Counted from the first letter of the stretch, positions 50,555 to 62,222 are shown. The stretch is DNA of 64,000 bases from Odontesthes bonariensis (GCF_027942865.1 NC_134509.1:12178017-12242016); one strand, 5' to 3'. Program-made: numbers and translations. The notes: a model not told the origin generated them from the sequence alone.

Positions 50555-51340
50555 CACAAGTCACCATGATTCTCAAAAGGAAGACATTTGGAACAACCAA
50601 CAGACCGTAAATCTGCCTGTTGAGCTAACCTGAGCAATTGACGAAGGGTCTTTATCAGACAGGTGACCAGAACCAGGTGGTTGCGATGAATAAGATCAAG
50701 ATGTCCTTTGTGGAGCTTGAGAACCACACAGAAGGACAATGACGAGCACACTAATCCACTGATCAGGACTTTGTGGTGGAGGTGTCAGACAGAAGACATT
50801 CCTTACTAAAAAGACACATGATAGCCCATAAAAATATACCTGAATGATTAGTTGATCATTTAAAATGAAGGCCAAACTATTTGGTCACAATTCCCTCTGA
50901 AGTGTGAGGACACCATTCATCATATCCTCATTAACACCATTTGTACTGAAAAACATGGCGATGGCAGCATCATTCTGTGGAACTGTTTAGCTATAGTTAT
51001 GCTTGGAGAATAGTTGGGATAGAAAGGGAAAAAAAGCCCTCTAAAAACCAGAGTGCTCAGGATCTGAAACTTTGCATTTCAGCTGTTGAAGAACACAAAC
51101 AAGAAAACGGGTCTCCGGCAAAACTCAGTGAGTGAAGTGAAGTGACCCAGTCTGAACATAGACCTGAAACATGGTGCACACACCGAATCTCCCCATCTGC
51201 CCTGGCTGAGCTTGAACATTTTTGCTGAGAAAAACAAGAGAAACAAGAAGTGTGCTGAATATGTCGGATTGTTCAAGGGTCTGAATACTTATTCAAATCT
51301 TTTATATTTAAAACAGGTACAAAACAACCCAAAATCCTGC
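50555..51340 (+). mobile_element. Degenerate Tc1/mariner transposase remnant
   Basis: Nucleotide blocks follow the order of a fish Tc1-like transposase gene: ctcaaaaggaagacatttgg aacaacc, ctgagcaattgacgaagggt, gacaggtgaccagaaccagg, gagaaccacacagaaggaca, ccactgatcaggactttgtg, aaaagacacatgatagccc, aaaacatggcgatggcagca tcattctgtgg, and finally gggtctgaatacttattcaa, typical of the region after the stop codon. Many stops, frameshifts and deletions leave no usable frame. Confidence 0.7.
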
Positions 51341-51679
51341 TGTTGTTTAGCCATTCTGGAGGATAATTAAAGGATAAGTCTCGAAGAGAATCTTATAGTG
51401 TCCCACAGGCACAGTACAAGCAGATTCACTTGGAGGCAGTTGTTGATGGATACCAAATTACAACTCCCCACGATGCTCTTATATTATTTATTTCTATTTT
51501 CTTGGATGTATGCACTTGAAACAAGATCCCTTATGACAATGAGTTAAAGCTCTTGTAGATTTTAAAGAAAAAGGCTTCTAATTTACTTCAGATTCACATT
51601 TCACTTTCTCATTTTCATTTGTCATTTGGGACAACATTGGATCATTCAGAGATCCTCACTGAACTTCTGGAGTGAGTTT

Positions 51680-51908
51680 GCTGCACTGAAAGTAAAGGGG
51701 CCGAATAATATTGCATGCTCCACTTTTCAGTTTTTTATTTGTTAAAGTTTGACACATCCAATAAATTTCATTCCACTTCACAATTGTGTCCCACGTGTTG
51801 TTGATTCTTCACAAAAAATTAAAATTTTATATCTTTATGTTTGAAGCCTGAAATGTGGCAAAAGGTTGAAAAGTTCAAGGGGGCCGAATACTTTTGCAAG
51901 GCACTGTA
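51680..51908 (+). mobile_element. Tc1/mariner 3' end with terminal repeat
   Basis: Ends with aagttcaagggggccgaata then cttttgcaaggcactgta; the reverse complement begins acagtgccttgcaaaagtat, a terminus I recognise from fish Tc1-like elements. The preceding sequence (ggggccgaataatattgcat through caattgtgtcccacgtgttg) is the usual subterminal region of such elements. It may belong to a different copy than the transposase remnant to its left. Confidence 0.65.
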
Positions 51909-54900
51909 AGTAAATATACTGAAATACAAGTTACGCTGAAGTACAAAACTTTGATAGTACAGTAGTTCTCAGTTTCACTCTTTACGATTTAAGATCAGAT
52001 TTATTGTCATGTCATGGAAGACAAACACGAAATCCAACCGGTGGAACTGGGAGTTCTTCTGACAATTTTCTTGTTCTTTGTTGCCTTCATCTATTTATCT
52101 TGCAGTAGTTGTCCTGTGGTGAACCAGTTAGACCTTATGCCTCAGTGGGAGACCAAAGATGTCAGGTCGTTTATTATCCAGCGGCTGAGGATGTGGACAT
52201 CACGTTGAGATATTTTCATGAGTGCCATGTTCCACTTTTTCATCTAATTACACTGCAAGTTCACTGCTGTGAACTGAGGAGATAATATCTTTCTGAAAGA
52301 CTATTAATCAATGTGACGCATCAACAGCAAGCACCGTGTTTGGATCTGTACTGTTGCTGTGTATGTGACTGCTACCCAACTGTGATGCTTGTTTTAACTC
52401 TGACAGTGGTGACTAACAGGCGTTGAAAAAGCTTTTTGAAGCCCTGCTGGTCAGATAAACCTAAAAGCATGGAGGGAAGTGGTCGTAGTGGTTACACACG
52501 CTGTATTATGGAAAAATATGCTTGCATGAGGAAGATTGCATTTTTTTTTAGGTGTAAAAGACACACAAATACACACAAATACACACAAACCACAGCTGCT
52601 TCTTTCATATGTGAATAAACAGAGCACGAGATGATGTTTAACTGCTTGGCATTACTTGAAAAACTACATTGTTTAGTCTGAAACTGTTTAAAGGAATTTT
52701 TTAAGTAAGCCATAAAAGAACAGCCATTTGCTCACAGAAACACTTTTTTGATAGTCTTTTCTCTTTATCAAAGTTGTCATTGAAATTTCATGAAAAATGC
52801 ATTATTTCGAATCAAATCTACATTTTTTTTAATGAAATGTGTCTGTTTGATTACATTTTTTGGCACCTTTTCTCTTATTTAAGGATATTTGAAGAATTTT
52901 GAACATATTTCTTAAAAATGCTTCAATTTAGTTTTTAACCGTGCTAAAAAAAAGAAGAAGAAGAAGAAAAGTGCAAGATCTAACAGCATGGCGAAAACAG
53001 TAGACCAAAAAGTGTACACTCATTTTCAAGTAAGGCATAACTCAGTTATTCGTGAAAGTAGTTCTCTTAGCTGTCACAGCTGCACAAAAAAATATTTGTA
53101 TATATTAGGACTCCAGCATCCTGACATATCTTTCTTTTTGCCATACAAACAAAGGAAAGATAAACTTTGCCTATGTACACATGATGAATGCGTGTTCCCA
53201 TAGAGCATGTCGTGTATTCCGCCCCTGCACACACTCTTGCACAGATACTAATGTTCTGTTTATGATATGGACAGAGATAGCTAATCTCCTCACAAATCAA
53301 GCTCAGCACACTAAGTCTGCAGAAACTTGACAGATATGACTTCAGAGTGTAACAATGTATATCCTTAAGCTGCACTCAGTTTAACAAGAGGAAACTTTTT
53401 GCAGCAGTCAGGAACATTGAGACCTTTAATAGATACGAGCAATAAATCTGCACAAGGTTGCATTTTTGTTCTCTTGCTTGTTTTGAATGAATCTTCTGAG
53501 GGCTCGTGGTGCAGAAAAAACAATTGCCAGCCTTTTCTAATTTCATTTTCATGTAAAGAAAACAAAAACAATTTCAGAAAACCTTATTCTGGCAAAACTG
53601 TATATTCACAAATCTGAACGCAACAACCCTGCCATCATAATATACCTGCTAAGTGTGTTTGTTTGACTTATTCAGTCTATTCAGTCTGCAGCACTTAAGA
53701 CACTTGCTTACAAATGACCAACCATCTCAGCTCCTTTTCCCCGTAATCCTAACAAAGCCTTCATGATTTTTTCCAGAAGCATTGTTAAGACAAAACATCA
53801 CTGATCCAAAACTGGCCTCGTTTTTAACTCTGCTTCTTGGCCCACACTTTATTTGCCCTTGACACAACGGCTAAGAATAGATAAAACGACTGAAATTAAG
53901 ATCGCAGTGTCAGGCATGTTCAGGGTATCCTTTTATTCACAGATGATTAATCCGTGATTGCTTTGCTCAAGATTGTTTTGCAATGATTGATTGAGCATAA
54001 AATGTGCTTAAATATACTGTGTTTTCTCATTTATCCACAAACACAGCCCTGCTTCCAAAGTGTTCTGTGTTATAAAAGTAGATGACAGATGATGGTTCAA
54101 AAGGTACCACTTGTACATGGCAGCTAATCCTGTGTCTGCTCACCCTGCCTGCCTGGCCTATAGCATCCAAGGCTGCCATGACTGCCCAGAGGCAACCTGA
54201 CTATGCACAAAGAAATGTTTCGGTGATTTACTGGGCATTATTTGAGAAAATCTGCATTCTTGCAAAACCTTTTAAAAGGGTGTAAAAATAAAGAAGAGTA
54301 GAAATAGATAACAGAAGGATGGAACGAAAACAGTGTGTCATGTTGGCTGATGCTGCATAAACTGGATGACATGGGCACTGGAGCTGTAATAATTAGATAT
54401 AATATGCCTCACTCAATCCTTTTAAAACTGGACCAGCATCAGAGAATACCCATACAACTACAGAAGATTTTTACAGTATGCTCATTTGCTGTAAGCAGCA
54501 TGAATTTCTGAAGCTGTGGTACCCCTGGTGCTTGTTTATTTATTACTTTGCCCCAAATACAGACTTTGGTTAAGGCCATGACATTATTTTATTCATTCTG
54601 CCGCTGCTGTTTCAAAATTCACATCATATTAAATGATTGCATGCCATTTCTGTTTGATCCTTGAGTGTGTGATGCTCCTTAAGATTTTTATTTATTTATT
54701 TGTTTTGTACATAGGGTTTTGTTTGGTAGCTATAAAATGTAGCACATAGCACTAGACACAGTAATATTTCACAAAAGATGTTAACTGAAATGTTGTTTTG
54801 TGACTTGTGAGTGTCATCTGTTGTGTTGTTGCATTTTTTTCTGAAATGTTGTTGTATTGCTGAAATGTTGAGTTGTCGTGATTTATTAGATGTTGTTGCT

Positions 54901-55184
54901 GTTGTTGTTGTTTTTGTCTTATTGTTGTATTTCTATTTTTTTTAATTATATGTCCACTCAAAATGTTTCGCTTTTGCTGTGATTTGCTCCTCAAATGTTT
55001 GATGTGTCTTTTTTGACAAATGCAGACTGTGTATCAAATAAACTAATGTATGTCCCAAAATATAGTTCCATTTCCCAACTCTTAAAACAATAGAATGGTC
55101 AAAAACAAAAAGATTGATGACATTGGCGATAAAAAACATTGAATCAATGTTTTCAAAAGATTCCGAGTTAAAGCGAACGCAGCA

Positions 55185-55230
55185 GCAGTGGGCGGAGCCA
55201 ATATAGTCCAATCGGAAAGCAGCATACAGA
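55185..55230 (+). promoter_or_regulatory. ufsp2 proximal promoter: GC box and CCAAT boxes
   Basis: Within about 140 bp upstream of the ufsp2 ATG (55327) are GGGCGG (near 55191), GCCAAT (near 55198) and TCCAATCGG (near 55208). This is a TATA-less housekeeping-type arrangement in line with the broad expression expected of UFM1-pathway genes. Transcription probably starts near 55240-55270. Confidence 0.6.
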
Positions 55231-55326
55231 CACGTTGAACATTTTCTACAGCAGACATGTTAGCTTACTGTATGTAGAGAAAAGCAAATACACAAGCGGT
55301 TTTATATTGCTGATAAGACCTCCACC

Positions 55327-58300
55327 ATGGTAAGTTTACACATAAATTAGTTTAAAGCAATGTTACTGTCCCTTTCTACTCCACTTTGCGGAGCTTTCTG
55401 TTGTCATTGCTAGCAGCTGCCAGCGACTCCTAGAATTATCTTCGCTGTCAGTCAATAAAACCTTAATCATAAATATAAGTGAACACTTTTGTCTAACCTA
55501 CTACCCGAATGTCTTATGTAACTCCAGGTAGCTGTTGATTCTGACACATTGACCATTTTTCGGGTAAGAGGTCCGCTTGAGTTGAGATGTCAGCTGGACA
55601 GCACAGATGGTACGTTCATGGTCATTTTTCCAACCGTGGTGAAGTTGGTTTGATATTGGATATTCGAATATTCGACAGATATTCACATTAAGGAAATAAG
55701 GTGTCTTTTTTTTCCCAATACCTCCCAAGCCATGTGACCTAGTGACTCCAAACCAATGCAGAATAGTTCTCCTATGAAGTACCAACCACGCACACCTTTT
55801 TTTTTTTTACATCAATTGTATGCACACGCTATTTTATATGATTTTTTTTTTAAGGAAAAGCCATTATTTCCTATAGGGAATGGACTCTATAAAATAGAAT
55901 GTGCATACAATTGGCTTAAAAAAAAATGTGTGTGTGGTTGGTGCTACATAGGAGAACTATTCTGCATTGGTTTGGAGTCACTAGGTCACATGGCTTGGGA
56001 GGTATTGGGAAAAAAAGATACCTTATTTCCTTATTGTGAATATCTGTCGAATATCCAATATCAAACCAACTTCACCACGGTATTTTTCCACAACATAATT
56101 TCCTCGAGTGATCACTCCAGTTGGATACTGAGTATAAAAGTATAAAAGAGTAACTCTTTTACTGGGTTCCTGCAGCCGGTCAGCTGAAGTACTTTGACGA
56201 CACTCTCTCTCTCTTAGGGTTTTACTCAACTTGTCGCTGCTTCTCTGTATAATGCAGTCATTCGTATATTAACATCTAACACCAAAAGCTAAGTGTACAC
56301 AATCCTGTGTGGATTCATCTCCTGTCAGGAGTGGCCAAGTTTTAGAAATCCTGATGTCATGAGTCAGAAGTACTCAAGGAGTGATTTTTCAACACTTTCT
56401 GTTTTGATTTAAGCAATATATATTTAGATCTAATTTACTTGATGACAATTGTTGTCGTTCTCTGTGTGCATGAAAGAAAAAAGTGAATTCATTGCAAAAG
56501 CTTGACCGTGTGTGCTTGATTTTCTTTCTGCAGGACTGCTTATGCAAAAGGCAATCTCGAGAACGTTTGAGACCCTTCGCTCGGAGGTGAAATCGGAATC
56601 CTGTGTTTTAATGCTCTGTGATAGTCCTGTTATTATTTGGCCAAATAAAGGTGTTTATGAAGAAATAACCCCCGATACACCATGTGAGGATCTACATCAG
56701 TGGATACAGTAAGTTCTGCTGTGCAATTCCTGTGTGAGAACTCAGTGAGAACACCATTTAGGAACGTGGTTCATATCAGACCAGACCTCAGATCTTTAAA
56801 CTTGGCTTCCCATTTGTTAAAAATTGCATTTCAGAATTCCTAATGTTGAAATCATTGTGATTGGATAGTTTAGGGCCAAATACATCTGTACTAACTGAAC
56901 CTGGAGAAACTGTTCAACTTTCATGTACTTGTACATCTGAAATAAACTTGACATAAAAACTCTGGAGCAAAAAAAACTTGCTCCAGTTGTGTCTTAGTAA
57001 AAGTTTTAAAATAGTTTGCACTGTAATGACTTAAATTTATGTTAGGGAGGGGTTGGCAGCTTTACTTCTTTGTTTTATCAGATTCATTCTATTAGAGCTT
57101 ATTTTAGTTCTTGTTTTATTTAGTCATTTCTTAATTAAATCCTGTTCATATTTTTGACGTTTTTTTTTTTTCATTTTAGAATAGATGAGCAAGAGAGCAG
57201 TGGGAAGCGCTCAGGAAAGAGGAAAGGCAAAAAAGGTCTGTCAGCGGTAGGTATATCTTCTCTGGCAGCAGGTCTTTGGTTTTTGCAACAGTCCATTAAA
57301 CTAAATCCTGCAATTTTGCCTTTTTTTTGTGACTACATATTTGCCAGGGCACTGTTTTTTTTTTTTTGGTTTTTTTTGCATTACGTAGATACTTGAATTC
57401 GGGATGTAATTGGTCATTTTCGTCATCAGTTACCCGACCAATTATTTTCTCAACTAAATTTCTAATTTCCGGATTTAGAAATGGCATAAAGAAGGACAAA
57501 CTGACTATCCAGTATCCACTGCACTTTAATAAAAACTGTCATAGTGGAGAAGGCTTAATAATGCAGCCACCTTGGTTCAGTAGAAATATTCCACAATAAT
57601 AAGCTTTTCACCCCAGATAGGACTCAAACCCACAATCTCTGGCTTGTCTTATCCTTTAGGCCACTGGGGTAGGTTATATCACACTGAAACAGCTGTCTTC
57701 TTGTATCTACAAAGACAGCTGTTTTCTATGGACAGGGTTAGCAGTCTGTGATGAAAAGTCTCGGAGGCTTACATGTTCTCTGTGCCTTCCTAATGATTGT
57801 CGGAATAGCACAGATGTTCGACAAAATGGCTCAAAATTCGAAGCTAATAAGAAAATACTGTGTGAAAATAAAGTTACTTCTTATTTAAGTTCTGATAAAA
57901 TTGACCTTTATCTCATTGTCTTTCTATCTGATCATTTTGTATGTGGACGTGTGCTTGAACATAAATGCCCATTTGTCATTTAGAATGTCATAAACCTTCG
58001 CCTGATGATGGAGGTAACGAAGCCACGTCCTCTGTCAGCCCCAGTCCTTAGAAAAACGATCCAGAAATCCAACTTCTTGACGGCATCTCTTCCCATGGAC
58101 TGTGTTGTGCGTACCAGCAGCAGTGACACAATAAAAGAGTATGTATTAGCTAAGATACATTCAAATCAGCCTGTAGTAGTCTATATATTTCTCATTGGCT
58201 CATCAGCAGCCACCACTGGTCTCATTTTGCCTCGCCAACGTTTCAAATTTATTTATTTATTTTTTTTGTGGTGATGCAGCACCTGTACGCAACTGCTGGA

Positions 58301-58479
58301 GGCGCTAACTCAGCAGTTGTGGGAGATGGAGAAGGCAATCCTGCAGCACACGAGACGCACGACACTGCTTGTCCCTGAGCCTCTCCACTTTTATCTGCCT
58401 GAGCCAATAGGGCTGGTGACAGTGGTTTTTCCAGCAGGAGTGTCCGATGGAGATTTAGAGACGCAACGTAAGGTAAGAC

Positions 58480-58541
<62 letters not shown>

Positions 58542-60674
58542 ATTTTCAATGTCATGACACTAATGATGATTTTATTTCTTTGAGCGTCTTTGTTGATGAA
58601 ACAACGAGCAGAATAGCAGAATCAGGCAGGATCATATCGTAACGCATCTCTTTCCCTTTATTTTGAACAAACTCCTTGTCTGAGCAGGAGTTGCATCGGC
58701 AGTTTGATCTGCCAGAAGACAGGCCTTACTTTAAAAGAGCCAATGCTTACCACTTTCCCAATGAGCCGTACAAAGATGGATACCTCAGAAACCCTCATAT
58801 GATTCTCACACATCCTACACTGGAAAATGGAAAGGTAAAGTCTATTGCAGTTGATCCTCTCTTACAAAAGACTTATTGATACACACTGCAGGGAACTGGA
58901 ACTTTGATATGTGCATTTTTTTTCCCTCCTCATGCTTTTGTGTTTGTGTGTCCTTTAAGGTTTATTTGGTCCAGGGAATCTACAGCTACCACCACTACAT
59001 GCAGGACCGCGTGGATGACAATGGCTGGGGCTGTGCTTATCGTTCCCTGCAGACCATCTGCTCCTGGTTTCAGCAGCAGGGTTACGTAGAGAGGCCTGTG
59101 CCCAGTCACAAGGAGATCCAGCAGGTAGGAGCTTCTCTCAATTAATTTGAACCCAATACAATGCAAAATACACCGATATATGCCACATTCTTCAAATTTT
59201 CACAAAAAGGGATGTCCAAGATGACTGCCTCTCTGGGTCACTGTTCTTTAGGCTTTAGTAGATGTTGGAGACAAGCAGGCATCCTTTGTGGGGTCACGTC
59301 AGTGGATCGGATCCATTGAGGTTCAGGCTGTTCTGAGTCATCTGCTTGGCATCACTTCCAAGATTATGTTTGTCAGGTATGGAGACATTTCTAAAGACAG
59401 CACCTAATGAATATTTATGTAGATGATTTGGATTGAACTTGCAGATAATACGTTCTTTTTATCTCCCTTTTTAGTCAGGGATCTGAGTTGGCATCCAAAG
59501 GCAGAGAATTGGCAAACCACTTTCTCACTGAAGGAACTCCCATCATGATTGGTGAGCTGAATTTCAGACCATCATCTTAAATGTTTTGGAGTTAAGAGTT
59601 CAGCTGAAGTTTAAAACCATACTTAAACCTGAATGTCCAAGTTCAAAGAAATGAGAAAAAAAGATTCTCTGACTAAGGCACTCTCAATTAAAATGTCTTT
59701 ATTACTTGACAAGTCCTACTTGGACATCTTAAAAAACAAGGCCCACGCGTAGCGGCATGAGTGCCTTCTTCAGGGCAGTAACACAAAAGAACAGAGTAAT
59801 GCACTACTCTGTTCTCTTGTTCTCTTGAGAATCTTTTTTTCTCATTTCTTTGAACTTGGATGTACAGCACCTTGGACTAAAGAGCACCCAAACCCAAGAA
59901 GCCTATAAACAATTGGGATAAGAGCACGCCATATTCTACAAACTTAAACCTGAATGTGTTTGACCAAATTAGCATTTGTACCTTTTTTTTTTGTTTTTGT
60001 TTTTTTTTTGTTTTCTTCAGTTTTTCACACACCGCTCCTGCGTTTTTGCTTTTGCTTGTGTTTACTAGCTATTGACACAGAGAAATATGTCATGTAATAT
60101 TGTTTACTTCAATGTAAGACCTGGAAAGGACCAGGTGATTTTTACATTATGTCCTCATTTCTAAAACTTTAGAACTGAAGGAAATATTGTATTTGTTCAG
60201 TTGTTTCACTAAGGAGCCTTTGAATGTACTATTATCAATTAATAAAAAATGAATTAATCCTTTTTGAAAGCCTATATTGTTTATGGCTTTCCACAGAATC
60301 TGAGAAATTTACCTGGCTTGTTAAAACTTAGTAGAGATTACATTTTCATCTGCTTTGCGTTGCAGGTGGGGGAGTTTTGGCTCACACTATCCTGGGTGTG
60401 ACGTGGAGTGAGACCACAGGGCAGATCCGCTATCTCATACTAGATCCACATTACACAGGAGCAGAAGACCTACAGGTTATCACAGACAAGGTAACTCCTA
60501 CAAGCATCCACACCAGCTGATTTCTCAGCGTACAAAGCAAGTTTACAGATGCAGTGCTGACCTCTGTCTGAACGTTGTCTTTCTCAGGGCTGGTGTGGCT
60601 GGAAAGGACCTGATTTTTGGGATCAAACTGCGTATTACAATCTCTGTTTGCCTCTGAGGCCGAGGATCTTCTGA
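55327..60674 (+). CDS. ufsp2: UFM1-specific peptidase 2, complete
   Basis: Twelve coding exons in phase: 55327-55329 (ATG only), 55528-55609, 56534-56708, 57180-57246, 57984-58138, 58280-58472, 58688-58834, 58960-59124, 59252-59376, 59475-59551, 60366-60490 and 60588-60674, giving 466 residues (human 469). UFSP2 is a cysteine protease that matures UFM1 and removes it from substrates, notably ER-associated ribosomal targets. The N-terminal part is weakly conserved, with a Lys-rich patch ([11 protein letters not shown]) in exon 4. The C-terminal papain-like domain has NGWGCAYRS with catalytic Cys at about 299, and LDPHYTG with Asp423 and His425, all three residues below the human numbering. The start is an ATG in a CCACC context, split from the rest by the first intron. 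It ends LPLRPRIF. The exon 4 donor (57247) is the least certain junction. Confidence 0.96.
55624..56090. mobile_element. Near-perfect palindromic foldback transposon (Mutator-like) with 9-bp TSD
   Basis: The element at 55633-56081 (about 449 bp) is an inverted repeat over nearly its whole length. The arms start ACCGTGGTGAAG at the left and end CTTCACCACGGT at the right, with arms of about 220-240 bp meeting at CCTATAGG near 55873-55880 and essentially no loop. It is flanked by direct 9-bp repeats ATTTTTCCA at 55624-55632 and 56082-56090. Long terminal inverted repeats with a 9-bp duplication are typical of Mutator-like or foldback elements; that assignment is inference. It contains no gene. 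The open frames seen in it are mirror images of each other. It begins 14 bp after the exon 2 donor of ufsp2. Confidence 0.85.
57609..57670 (-). pseudogene. tRNA-Arg(CCT)-like pseudogene lacking the anticodon
   Basis: On the minus strand it reads CCCCAGTGGCCTAAAGGATA then AGACAAGCCAG, then a T-arm (ATTGTGGGTTTGAGTCCTAT) and CTGGGG. Acceptor-stem pairing CCCCAG/CTGGGG, A-box and D-arm match vertebrate tRNA-Arg-CCT closely. Compared with the intact gene as I know it, roughly 11 nt covering the 5' half of the anticodon stem and the CCT anticodon are missing, and the T-loop has TTTGAGT. It lies antisense in ufsp2 intron 4, probably a solitary tRNA-derived retrocopy or pseudogene. Confidence 0.7.
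58482..58536. repeat. (GT)27 microsatellite beside a ufsp2 splice donor
   Basis: Begins 9 bp after the exon 6 donor (GTAAGA at 58473) and runs about 54 bp, inside a 215-bp intron. Confidence 0.97.
59621..59957. mobile_element. Unclassified retroelement with 16-bp TSD and internal inverted repeat
   Basis: Identical 16-mers ACTTAAACCTGAATGT at 59621-59636 and 59942-59957 bracket a 305-bp insert. The insert starts CCAAGTTCAAAGAAATGAG and contains, at about 59828-59862, the near-exact reverse complement of its first 35-38 bp. Between the arms lies cccacgcgtagcggcatgag then tgccttcttcagggcagtaa, a motif I recall from dispersed fish repeats, and a tgcactactctgttctcttg stretch. A duplication this long implies target-primed reverse transcription. 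The inverted ends could reflect a Penelope-like element or twin priming. It lies in ufsp2 intron 10, with no coding capacity. Confidence 0.75.
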
Positions 60675-60826
60675 GCTCCTAAGGACTTTCAGGCGGACAT
60701 AATTCAACATGGAGAAAACACCTGAAAATCTTTGGAGTAGCACCATGTTTAATTTTGATCTAGACTTGCGTATATTGCCAAGCAACAAATCCCACAACCA
60801 CAGATGGATGTAATATTTGTGTTAAA

Positions 60827-60832
60827 AATAAA
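60827..60832 (+). terminator. ufsp2 polyadenylation signal
   Basis: Canonical AATAAA 153 bp after the ufsp2 stop codon. A second AATAAA follows near 60892, so a slightly longer 3' UTR is possible. Confidence 0.65.
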
Positions 60833-61289
60833 ATTGTAATTAATGATGAGGTTCTTGCAAGACTTTTGTCTTACAACAGATAAAGAAACTGAATAAAATG
60901 CCTTAGCTGATTGGTCAGATAAAACAACAAATGGGAACACAACACCCAGTGCCTTTAGTATGGATAATGGGACTTTTTATATTTTTAAATATGTTTTTTA
61001 AAAATAAAAACATGATAATTGCCCTACTGTAGACAACCAAATCACAAATTAAGCATCTGTTATTTTTGTGTATTAAAATGTCCTTATGTATTCATTTGGA
61101 ACCCTCTGACCTATACTTACTAGAACTGGAGGGAAATGTCCATCTTATGAGTTTTATATTTTCTAATGAGTACATTGCAATAAATTACAGTAATCCCCAA
61201 GTCAGTGTGGAACTGCTGGAAGACTAGCCCAGACACCCTTGCTCCCAATCGAAGAACTAGCTTTATAAAAGAAGCTGTGTTTGAGGAGA

Positions 61290-62222
61290 ACACGGGCCTG
61301 TAGATACATTGTGTCACTGCATCGAACAGATCAGTGTGTGGATGCAAAACAATATTCTCCAGCAAAACTGAAATCATTGTCTGTGGCCCACAGAAACAAA
61401 GAGAAAGTGTTATCAGTCACCTTGAGACTCTCTCTAAAACCTAATGATCAAGTTAGAAATCTCAGGGTAATATTGGACTCAGACCTGAACTTTAACAGCC
61501 ACATTAAATCAGTAACGTCAGCAGCTTTTTACCATCTAAAAAACATTGCCAGAATCAAAGGAATAGTGTCTAAACCAGACTTAGAAAGACTAATCCATGC
61601 GTTTGTCTCCAGCAGGTTAGACTACTGTAACGGCCTGCTCACTGGGCTCTAAACGGGCTGTAAGACAGCTGCAGTACATCCAGAACGCTGCTGCTCGAGT
61701 CCTGACCAGAACCAGGAAATACAACCATATTAGTCCAGTGCTCAGGTCTCTGCACTGGCTTCCTGTTGCTCAGAGAATAGACTTTAAAACAGCTCTGCTT
61801 GTGTACAAGTCTCTTCATGGTCAAGCGCCAAAGTACATCTCTGACATGTTAGAGCCATATGAACCAACTCGGGCTCTGAGAACCTCAGGGAGGGGTCGCC
61901 TGCTGGTGCCCAGAGTCAGGACTAAACAAGGTGAGGCTGCGTTTCAGTTTTATGCTCCTAAAATCTGGAACAGTCTTCCAGAAGATGTGAGACAGGCCTC
62001 AACTCTGACAATGTTTAAATCCAGGCTGAAAACAGTTCTATTTAGCTGTGCATATGACACCTGAAAGTGTTTTATCTGCACTCTTCACTTTTTAATTAAT
62101 TAATGATCATTTTTTATGTTTTTTGGAATAATTTTATTTGCCTTCTTGTGATTTTATGTAGCTGTAAAGCACTTTGAGTTGCCTTGTGTACGAATTGTGC
62201 TCTACAAATAAAATTGCCTTGC
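61290..62222 (+). mobile_element. LINE 3' end (L2/Rex1/CR1 group), frameshifted
   Basis: About 61305-61650 encodes the reverse-transcriptase C-terminal region with LRVILDSDLNFNSHIKSV and FVSSRLDYCNGLLTGL, ending in a premature stop. A shift in frame continues with QNAAARVLTRTRK, LRSLHWLPVAQRIDFKT, LLVYKSLHGQAPKYISDML and IWNSLPEDVRQ up to a stop near 62062. The 3' tail has gtaaagcactttgagttgcc and ctctacaaataaaattgcct, typical of this LINE group. Only the last part of ORF2 is present, which is the usual 5'-truncation. It is moderately decayed. It is the probable source of the weak coding signal right of ufsp2. Confidence 0.85.

Larger units (their letters stand above)
47922..55184. other. Gene-poor interval between gucy1a1 and ufsp2
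   Basis: Both flanking genes point away from this 7-kb interval, so it should contain both promoters. No coding gene was recognised. Contents: probable gucy1a1 5' UTR just right of 47921; (ATTT)n near 48604-48625; the degenerate Tc1/mariner sequences at 50555-51908; a repeat fragment at 51987; AAG repeats near 52952-52970; (GTT)n near 54895-54912. In human, CFAP96 (C4orf47) is head-to-head with UFSP2; no matching minus-strand exon was recognised here. Confidence 0.5.

Noticed and set aside
52014-52208. Small membrane-protein-like frame (64 codons, hydrophobic centre)
   Set aside because: Starts inside a dispersed-repeat fragment, with no splice or promoter context and no family resemblance.
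55501-56145. Open frames on both strands around 55.5-56.1 kb (94 and 129 codons)
   Set aside because: They are mirror images produced by the palindromic element in ufsp2 intron 2 and contain no recognisable domain.
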